The position numbers and the translations under genes are program-made. A model generated the notes under the pieces. It had not been told where the DNA came from, searched no databases, and worked only from the letters and a program-made list of their open reading frames with translations. This document shows, in pieces, positions 21,248 to 25,802 of a stretch of 25,802 nt of DNA. The stretch spans positions 1-25,802 of the forward strand of contig JAUWOH010000005.1 in assembly GCA_030612225.1 (NCBI GenBank). Direction: 5' to 3'. The stretch comes from Desulfobacteraceae bacterium. GTDB lineage: Bacteria; Desulfobacterota; Desulfobacteria; Desulfobacterales; JAUWMJ01. How positions within the stretch are numbered: position 1 is the stretch's first letter; each line of letters begins with the position of its first letter.

Positions 21248-21372
21248 TAACCGTGAACCTTGAACCCATGAACCTAGAGCGAAGCGACGGCAGAAGGAAA
21301 AAGTTCACGGTTAATCCCGCTTTCAGCGGGAAACCCTTGAACCCTTGAACGTTGAACCCTGAACCTTGAACC
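21248..21372. repeat. Palindromic heptamer array TTGAACC up to the NifX-permease ribosome-binding site
   Basis: TTAACCGTGAACCTT (21248-21262) pairs with AAGTTCACGGTTAA (21301-21314). TTGAACC-type units occur at 21255-21275, then a TCCCGCTTTCAGCGGGA hairpin (about 21315), then TTGAA/CTGAA cores at 21337, 21345, 21352, 21359 and 21366 (steps 8, 7, 7, 7). The last unit touches the GGAGG at 21374. Confidence 0.75.
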
Positions 21373-21383
21373 TGGAGGTATTC

Positions 21384-22181
21384 TTGAAAATTGCAGTTTC
21401 AGCTGATGGTCCAGACCTGGAATCTGAAGTAGGACAAAGGTTTGGAACCTCAAAATACTTTATAATTTTTGATAAAGAAACTCTTGCTTTTGAGTCTATA
21501 CCAAATCCAGGCGCTTCAAGCGACAGCGGTTCAGGTGTGCAGGCCATTATACTGGTTGTCGGCAAAAAAGTTGACACAGTTTTGACTGGATACTGCAGCC
21601 CGACAGCAATGGGTCACCTCACTAAAAATGGAATCAAGATAGTAACAGGTGTTGACGGTAATGTTTACGATGCTGTTAAAAGATATAAAGAGAGTGAGTT
21701 AAAACACATCAAAGAGACTGACCATAAATCAGATTCATGGACCAGTGAAAATAATAGAGCAGCGATAGCTGGAGCATTTAAAAGCTCAGCCAGACAGTTT
21801 GTCAACATTCTACCCACACTGGCGGGTGTTGTATTGCTCATAGGCTTGTTTAATGCGCTAATGTCAAAAGAACTTTTATCTTTAGTTTTTTCTGGCAATG
21901 CTTTTTTTGATACCCTTTGGGGAGCATGTTTCGGCAGTATTTTCGCCGGAAATCCTGTAAACAGTTATGTCATAGGAGGAGAGTTGCTTAAATACGGTAT
22001 CAGTCTGTTTGCAGTTACTGCTGTTATTGTAGCATGGGTGACTGTGGGTTTAGTGCAAATGCCGGCAGAAATATCAGCTTTGGGCAGAAAGTTTGCCGTA
22101 GTCCGAAATGTCGTATCTTTTTTTATGTCTATAGCTGTAGCTGGCGCAACTGTATTGGTTTTTAACTCCATAAGGTGGTAA
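21384..22181 (+). CDS. NifX/NifB-like cofactor-binding domain fused to an N-terminal half permease
   Basis: A two-part protein of 265 residues. Residues 1-105 form a dinitrogenase iron-molybdenum cofactor (NifX/NifB C-terminal-like) domain: KIAVSADGPDLESEVGQRFG, FIIFDKETLAF, VDTVLTGYCSPTAMGHL and GIKIVTG. After a polar linker, about 125-265 hold four hydrophobic segments resembling one half of a COG0701-type permease (GACFGSIFAGNPVNSYVIGG). I start at TTG 21384, 5 nt after GGAGG; the TTG at 21366 lies inside the repeat and before that ribosome-binding site. The next gene, 6 bp downstream, supplies the other half. A metal- or oxyanion-related export role is plausible, but the substrate is unknown. 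The fusion would put a soluble sensor or cofactor domain on the cytoplasmic side. Confidence 0.75.
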   Translation: MKIAVSADGPDLESEVGQRFGTSKYFIIFDKETLAFESIPNPGASSDSGSGVQAIILVVGKKVDTVLTGYCSPTAMGHLTKNGIKIVTGVDGNVYDAVKRYKESELKHIKETDHKSDSWTSENNRAAIAGAFKSSARQFVNILPTLAGVVLLIGLFNALMSKELLSLVFSGNAFFDTLWGACFGSIFAGNPVNSYVIGGELLKYGISLFAVTAVIVAWVTVGLVQMPAEISALGRKFAVVRNVVSFFMSIAVAGATVLVFNSIRW

Positions 22182-22187
22182 ATTAAA

Positions 22188-22712
22188 ATGAACAAAGAGA
22201 AATCAAAGAGCATTACATGGAAAAAACGCACGATTCGGTTGATTCTATTTCCGGTTTTAATGCTGATTGTTTACGGATTCCTTTTTGCTGTTCTGCCGGA
22301 GAAAGCTATTGCAGCATTTAAAAGCAGCGGAAAGGTTTTCCTTAATATAACTATACCCCTTGGCTTTGTTTTCATTCTTTTGGTAATTTTTAATCTTTTT
22401 TTAAATCCCGCACATATTGTAAAACTTTTTGGTAAAAAGTCAGGTATTAAAGGAATCATTCTTTCATCAACAGCAGGGATCATTTCCATGGGACCGGTTT
22501 ATGCATGGTATCCTCTGCTCAGGGAACTGCGCAAAAAAGGCGCTGCAAATTATTTAATGGCCATTTTTATTAACAGCAGGGCTGTAAAGCCTTTTCTTTT
22601 GCCTGTAATGATTTCTTATTTTGGTGTAAGATATGTAATAGTGCTGACCGTGGTTACTGTGACAGGCACAATCGTTGCAGGGTACATTACAGGCGTTCTT
22701 AGTGGAGATTAA
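22188..22712 (+). CDS. C-terminal half permease (COG0701-like)
   Basis: A 174-residue membrane protein with about four to five hydrophobic segments: LFPVLMLIVYGFLFAVL, FLNITIPLGFVFILLVIFNLFL, GIILSSTAGIISMGPVYAWY and VIVLTVVTVTGTIVAGYITG. The motif GIISMGPVYAWYPLLRELRKKG resembles the GSIFAGNPVNSYVIGGELLKYG region of the upstream protein (spacing G, then G, then L, then G), as expected for the repeated halves of a predicted permease. AAGGTGG within the end of the upstream gene serves as ribosome-binding site, and the 6-bp gap implies co-translation. Together they likely form one transporter. The stop codon overlaps the stop of the convergent cobA-hemD gene by 3 bp. Substrate unknown. Confidence 0.75.
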   Translation: MNKEKSKSITWKKRTIRLILFPVLMLIVYGFLFAVLPEKAIAAFKSSGKVFLNITIPLGFVFILLVIFNLFLNPAHIVKLFGKKSGIKGIILSSTAGIISMGPVYAWYPLLRELRKKGAANYLMAIFINSRAVKPFLLPVMISYFGVRYVIVLTVVTVTGTIVAGYITGVLSGD

Positions 22713-24241
22713 TTTTTATAATGCTCACAAATCGCTTCGCACAGCCCTTTAATAGTGAAAGATTTTGCAACGATGTGAACGTCAAATCCTGATTTTTTAG
22801 CTGTTTCTGCAGTTATGGGGCCGATACTTGCGATTGTAACACCAGCCATAAGGGTTTTGAAATTGTCAGTAGGCAGAAGTTCCCTGAAATTTTTTACTGT
22901 GGATGAACTTGTAAAAGTTATCAGATCTATTTTTTTTTCTTGAAGTTTTTTTAATAGAAAATTCGCTCTGTCTGGAACTTTTTTTGTACAATATGCGGTA
23001 ATTTCATCAACAACGGCACCCATTTTTCCAAGTTCAACCGGAAGGATCAGTCTTGCTTCCTTAGCCCTGGGCAGGAGTATTTTTTTCCCGCTTATTTCCT
23101 TTTTGCCAAAGGCTTCAACGATAGACTCAGCCCTGTACGTTTCAGGAATAATATCGCTGTTCAGCCCAAAACTCAGGAGTTTTTTCGCTGTTGCAGGACC
23201 TATGCTCGCAGTTTGTAGATTGTACAGTGCACGGACATCCATACCTTTTGCGAAAAGTCTTTCAAAGAAAAACTTTACACCGTTTACACTGGTAAAGATC
23301 AGCCAGTCATAAGATGAAAGGTTTTCAATTGCCATGTCAATGGGCTTAAGATCATCAGGAGGTTGTATTTCAATAGTCGGGCACTCCAGACACTCGGCGC
23401 CAAGATCGGACAAAAGTCTGGTAAGGTCGCTTGCCTGCTCACGGGCTCGTGTTACAACGATTTTCTTTCCCATCAGCGGGCGGTTTTCAAACCACTTCAT
23501 GGATTGCCGCAGACTGACGACATCACCTACAATAATGACTGCGGGCGCTTTCATGCCGGCTTCATCGGCCTGATGGACAATCGTGTCGAGCGTGCCGGTC
23601 ACAGTAACCTGTCGGGATGTTGTCCCCCAGCGTACCAGAGCTACAGGTGTTTTTGGGGGTCTGCCATTTTTAATAAGTTTTTGAGTAATATTCGGCAGAT
23701 TTTTTATTCCCATCAAAAAAACAAGCGTTCCAATGCCCTTTGAGATAGATGCCCAATCGATATTTGATTCTGCCTTGTCCGGATCTTCATGGCCTGTAAT
23801 AAAGGCCAGGGTGGATGTAAATTTTCTGTGTGTCAGGGGTATCCCTGCATAAGCCGGGGCCGCAATTGCCGAAGTCACGCCAGGCACGATCTCAAACTCA
23901 ATTTTATTTTCTACCAGAACCTGAACTTCTTCCCCTCCCCTTCCGAAGATAAAAGGATCACCGCCTTTCAGCCGTGTAACCGTTGCACCTGCTTTTGCCT
24001 TTTTAACTATAAGGGCATTTATCTTTTCCTGGGACAGGGTATGATCTCCCCCCTTTTTCCCGACATAGATTACTTCAGAATTTTCCGGGGCGTGTTTCAA
24101 TAGAAACGGGGATGCCAGGTAATCATAAATGAGAACATCTGCCATGTTGATGCATTCGAGTCCCTTTACGGTTATCAGCCCTGGATCACCGGGCCCGGCT
24201 CCAACAAGATAAACTTTTCCTGATAATTTATTTTTATTCAT
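22709..24241 (-). CDS. cobA-hemD: Uroporphyrinogen-III C-methyltransferase / uroporphyrinogen-III synthase fusion
   Basis: A bifunctional enzyme of 510 residues. Residues 1-250 are the SAM-dependent uroporphyrinogen-III methyltransferase (SUMT): GAGPGDPGLIT (14-24), TRLKGGDPFIFGRGGEE (89-105), PGVTSAIAAPAYAGIPLTHR (120-139) and FLMGIKNL. Residues about 258-510 are uroporphyrinogen-III synthase (HemD): KKIVVTRAREQASDL, DWLIFTSVNGVKFFF, ASIGPATAKKL and ITFTSSSTVKNF. It closes hydroxymethylbilane to uroporphyrinogen III and methylates that to precorrin-2, the entry to siroheme, cobalamin and Ahb haem. Coupling the two activities suits an organism that makes haem from siroheme. The start overlaps hemC by 8 bp. 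The 3' end overlaps the convergent permease stop. The NAD-dependent oxidase and ferrochelatase step is not encoded here. Confidence 0.95.
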   Translation of the reverse strand: MNKNKLSGKVYLVGAGPGDPGLITVKGLECINMADVLIYDYLASPFLLKHAPENSEVIYVGKKGGDHTLSQEKINALIVKKAKAGATVTRLKGGDPFIFGRGGEEVQVLVENKIEFEIVPGVTSAIAAPAYAGIPLTHRKFTSTLAFITGHEDPDKAESNIDWASISKGIGTLVFLMGIKNLPNITQKLIKNGRPPKTPVALVRWGTTSRQVTVTGTLDTIVHQADEAGMKAPAVIIVGDVVSLRQSMKWFENRPLMGKKIVVTRAREQASDLTRLLSDLGAECLECPTIEIQPPDDLKPIDMAIENLSSYDWLIFTSVNGVKFFFERLFAKGMDVRALYNLQTASIGPATAKKLLSFGLNSDIIPETYRAESIVEAFGKKEISGKKILLPRAKEARLILPVELGKMGAVVDEITAYCTKKVPDRANFLLKKLQEKKIDLITFTSSSTVKNFRELLPTDNFKTLMAGVTIASIGPITAETAKKSGFDVHIVAKSFTIKGLCEAICEHYKN

Positions 24242-25166
24242 CTGCTTTCAGCTTTTCCAGTATTTTATCTGCACCCATTAAAAGAAGGCGCTGTGCAAGT
24301 TTTATTCCTAAACCTTCGGATGAATTTTTATGCCCTGTTATAGTGTCCTTAATTATGATTTTTCCATCAATATCTGCAACAAGTCCACGCAGCGTAAAAC
24401 TGTTTTTATTTAATTCCCCATAAGCTGCTACAGGCACCTGGCAACTTCCTCCCAGAGTATGCAAAAATGCCCGTTCTCCCATAACAACCGCACGTGTCTC
24501 CGGATGGTTCAATTTTGATACGATCTTTTCAATTTCAAGATCGTGTTTCCTGATTTCAATGCACAGGGCTCCCTGGCCAACCGCTGGAAGCATAATATCA
24601 TAATCAAAATGTTCCGTTATCCTTCTTTCATAATTGAGACGTTTTACTCCTGCTGCTGCCAGGACAATGGCATCTAAGCCGCCTGTTTCAAGTTTTTTAA
24701 GGCGCGTGTCAAGATTTCCTCTTAAGGGAAGTATAATAAAGTCCGGCTTTGCATGTTTGATCTGGGAAGCGCGACGGAGACTGCTCGTGCCTATTCGGGC
24801 TTGAGGTTCGAGTTCAGAGAGCAGAAGTCCGTTTTTGGAGATAAGAACATCTGCGGGGTTTTCCCTCTTTGGAACCGGTCCTATGCAAAGGCCCTCCGGC
24901 AAATCTGCCGGCATGTCTTTCATACTGTGAACGGCAATATCAACCCGTCCGTCCAAAAGGGCTTCTTCAATTTCTTTTACAAAAAGCCCTTTACCGCCGA
25001 CTTTAGCCAGAGGAACATCGAGAATTTTGTCTCCTTTTGTTTTAATGACGACAATCTTAATTGAGAGGGAAGGGATGTTTTTATTTAGTTCGGTCTTGAT
25101 CCAGTTGGCCTGCCAGAGAGCAAGTTTGCTTCCCCTGGTGCCTATTTTAATGTTGGATCTGTTCAT
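24234..25166 (-). CDS. hemC: Hydroxymethylbilane synthase (porphobilinogen deaminase)
   Basis: Polymerises four porphobilinogen units into hydroxymethylbilane, the substrate of the HemD half encoded next. At 310 residues it is the standard length. The opening IGTRGSKLALWQANW, KGDKILDVPLAKVGGKGLF, the catalytic Asp84 in HSMKDMP, and TSSLRRASQ for substrate binding are all present. Cys242 in LGGSCQVPVAAYG is the attachment point of the dipyrromethane cofactor. The start ATG overlaps the stop of the zinc-ribbon gene by one base (TAATG) and has no strong ribosome-binding site of its own, so translation is probably coupled. Together with cobA-hemD it forms the early branch of the haem/siroheme pathway in this window. 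Confidence 0.97.
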   Translation of the reverse strand: MNRSNIKIGTRGSKLALWQANWIKTELNKNIPSLSIKIVVIKTKGDKILDVPLAKVGGKGLFVKEIEEALLDGRVDIAVHSMKDMPADLPEGLCIGPVPKRENPADVLISKNGLLLSELEPQARIGTSSLRRASQIKHAKPDFIILPLRGNLDTRLKKLETGGLDAIVLAAAGVKRLNYERRITEHFDYDIMLPAVGQGALCIEIRKHDLEIEKIVSKLNHPETRAVVMGERAFLHTLGGSCQVPVAAYGELNKNSFTLRGLVADIDGKIIIKDTITGHKNSSEGLGIKLAQRLLLMGADKILEKLKADE

Positions 25167-25399
25167 TAGTTGCTACTACAGCTCGAACAGCTTGTTGCCG
25201 CGCACCCGCTGCATGCTGATGAAGAAGCGGAAGAGGATACGGTTTCTCCGCCGGTTCCCTTGCTGACAAAGCCGCATGCTGACATCAGCTTCAGCACATT
25301 TTTACTGCTGCATGAAGGACAAGCCGGTTTTTCAGGACCAAAGACAAGGTATTCAAAATTATGATTGCAGTTTTCACAATGATATTCATAAATAGGCAT
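25166..25399 (-). CDS. FmdB-type zinc-ribbon protein with Ser/Cys-rich tail
   Basis: A 77-residue protein of the FmdB putative regulatory family. The N-terminus MPIYEYHCENCNHNFEYLV and ACPSCSSKNVLKLMSACGF hold two Cys-x2-Cys pairs that form a zinc ribbon. The tail from about residue 50 is almost only Ser, Ala, Gly and Cys, ending SGCAATSCSSCSSN, with extra cysteines that could bind metal or a cluster; such tails are common in deltaproteobacterial members. The family name comes from a suspected regulator of formamidase genes, and its molecular role is not established. GGGAG precedes the start. It is the first gene behind a good promoter and overlaps hemC by one base, so it is co-expressed with the haem genes; a role in that pathway is only a guess. 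Confidence 0.85.
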   Translation of the reverse strand: MPIYEYHCENCNHNFEYLVFGPEKPACPSCSSKNVLKLMSACGFVSKGTGGETVSSSASSSACSGCAATSCSSCSSN

Positions 25400-25422
25400 T
25401 TTGGTAACTCCCTGGAATTTTG

Positions 25423-25450
25423 CCGTTGGACGTTCGATACTCGATACTCA
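25423..25450. repeat. Heptamer array in the predicted fmdB-hemC leader
   Basis: Four consecutive 7-bp units: CCGTTGG, ACGTTCG, ATACTCG, ATACTCA. They lie between the predicted promoter (25475-25503, minus) and the zinc-ribbon start, so they would be in the 5' untranslated region. The unit resembles the end of the TGCTCGT array at 20974-20994. Confidence 0.55.
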
Positions 25451-25474
25451 TAGTTTTTTACGAATTAATCAGGT

Positions 25475-25503
25475 TTAATAAGCATGAATGCCTGATACGT
25501 CAA
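25475..25503 (-). promoter_or_regulatory. Sigma-70-type promoter for the zinc-ribbon - hemC - cobA-hemD unit
   Basis: On the minus strand, TTGACG (25503-25498), a 17-nt spacer and TATTAA (25480-25475) predict a transcript start near 25468 and a leader of about 69 nt. No other sequence between here and the start codon fits as well. Confidence 0.6.
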
Positions 25504-25575
25504 GCTTATTGTTATACTTTTAACCAGGGATTTTCACAGGAATTTCACCGCGCTGAAAGCGAAGTGGGTCTACGT

Positions 25576-25610
25576 GCCTGTCTGCATGCGTAAACGCACA
25601 GGCAGGCAAC
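25576..25610 (+). repeat. Dispersed hairpin module GCCTGTCTGC, copy 2
   Basis: A 35-bp copy matching 2466-2500 at 31 of 35 positions; the differences fall in the loop and at one stem position. The stem GCCTGTC / GGCAGGC and the following CAAC are identical. Confidence 0.75.
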
Positions 25611-25756
25611 ATAATAATTTAGCGCTTTGAAAATTTGGCTGTTTTTGTTGATATATTGCTAATTCAGACCTCGTAATTCACATTACAAAAATGACCGTAA
25701 ACCTTGATATACCACGAAATTGCAAATAAATTGGACACCAGGTCGGTCTGGGTTAT

Positions 25757-25784
25757 AAGGTTCAGGGTTCCCGGTTCAAGGTTA
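25757..25784. repeat. Heptamer array GGTTC near the window end
   Basis: Four units at an exact 7-bp step: GGTTC cores at 25759, 25766 and 25773 and GGTTA at 25780. Any inverted partner would be beyond the window. Confidence 0.6.
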
Positions 25785-25802
25785 AGTGCTTCGCACTTTT
25801 TC

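Larger units (their letters stand above)
20732..21383. other. Long divergent spacer made mostly of repeats
   Basis: The 650-bp gap between the divergent peptidase-like and NifX-permease genes holds no gene. In order: a branched palindrome (20751-20849), a seven-unit heptamer array (20946-20994) with an inverted arm, module copy C (21044-21095), an inverted GCCTGTCTGC hairpin (21137-21164), short heptamer runs such as GAACATCGAACGTCC (about 21165), and the TTGAACC array (21248-21372) that runs into the ribosome-binding site of the next gene. Open frames here are translations of repeats. Confidence 0.65.
25504..25802. other. Gene-free window end with repeats
   Basis: No gene is visible. It contains a GCCTGTCTGC hairpin copy (25576-25610), AT-rich unremarkable sequence (25611-25740) and the start of another heptamer array (25759-25784) near the window edge. 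Confidence 0.6.

Noticed and set aside
20945..21250. Plus-strand frame of 101 codons in the 20.7-21.4 kb spacer
   Set aside because: It runs through heptamer arrays and two dispersed repeat modules; the peptide is a translation of repeats with no ribosome-binding site.
21241..21372. Sequencing or assembly artefact as the source of the low-complexity arrays
   Set aside because: Units are degenerate, differ between loci and are arranged as inverted arms; artefactual stutter would give identical direct copies.
21366..21383. Earlier TTG start for the NifX-permease gene
   Set aside because: It falls inside the TTGAACC repeat and upstream of the GGAGG at 21374-21378, which is correctly spaced for TTG 21384.

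Overview
The window looks like a chromosomal stretch of an anaerobic, sulfate-reducing Desulfobacterota bacterium (Desulfobacterales-like). The evidence is the siroheme-dependent (Ahb) haem route with AhbC and AhbD, a PPi-type phosphofructokinase, a CobA-HemD fusion, a flavoredoxin-like protein, moderate-to-low GC, and long gene-poor spacers full of palindromic repeats. This assignment is an inference; no rRNA or tRNA gene is visible.

Layout. 1-1835 (minus): a polar amino-acid ABC importer, with a permease cut by the window edge and its binding protein, separated by an intercistronic hairpin. 1836-2730: a repeat-filled spacer ending in a good promoter for the PPi-phosphofructokinase (2731-4818, plus). 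4822-4975: a nested perfect palindrome. 5092-5850 (plus): a DDAH-type amidinotransferase-fold hydrolase. 6078-12229 (minus): a ClpX-like AAA+ ATPase, ahbC, hemB, ahbD and a CBS-ACT protein. 12283-12517: a nested palindromic element. 12685-14299 (minus): an O-methyltransferase and a Nudix hydrolase. 14453-15027 (plus): a HigBA toxin-antitoxin pair with its own operator and promoter. 15488-17355 (plus): a flavoredoxin-like protein, a soluble P-type-ATPase-like HAD protein and a PaaI thioesterase. 17602-20731 (minus): a degenerate M20 peptidase-like protein, glucosyl-3-phosphoglycerate synthase and moaA. 21384-22712 (plus): a NifX-like domain fused to half a permease, followed by the other half. 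22709-25399 (minus): an FmdB-type zinc ribbon, hemC and cobA-hemD, tightly overlapped behind a clear promoter.

How the genes fit. hemB, hemC and cobA-hemD take 5-aminolevulinate to porphobilinogen, hydroxymethylbilane, uroporphyrinogen III and precorrin-2. After oxidation and iron insertion to siroheme and the AhbA/B decarboxylations (not in this window), AhbC and AhbD finish haem b. The late and early blocks lie about 12 kb apart.

The most unusual layer is non-coding. Most of the larger spacers carry tandem arrays with an exact 7-bp period (one has a 9/10-bp period), many arranged as imperfect inverted repeats. Each locus has its own unit sequence but a similar architecture. Several flank or adjoin shared dispersed modules: a GCCTGTCTGC hairpin in 3 copies, a TAGCTT/CTGAAGCC module in 3 copies, and TTCGTAAAAAGT stems in 3 places. 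Some arrays lie in predicted 5' leaders and both long gaps of the ahbC-hemB-ahbD run contain one. I regard this as the best candidate for something undescribed; related heptanucleotide tandem repeats (STRR) are known from cyanobacteria.
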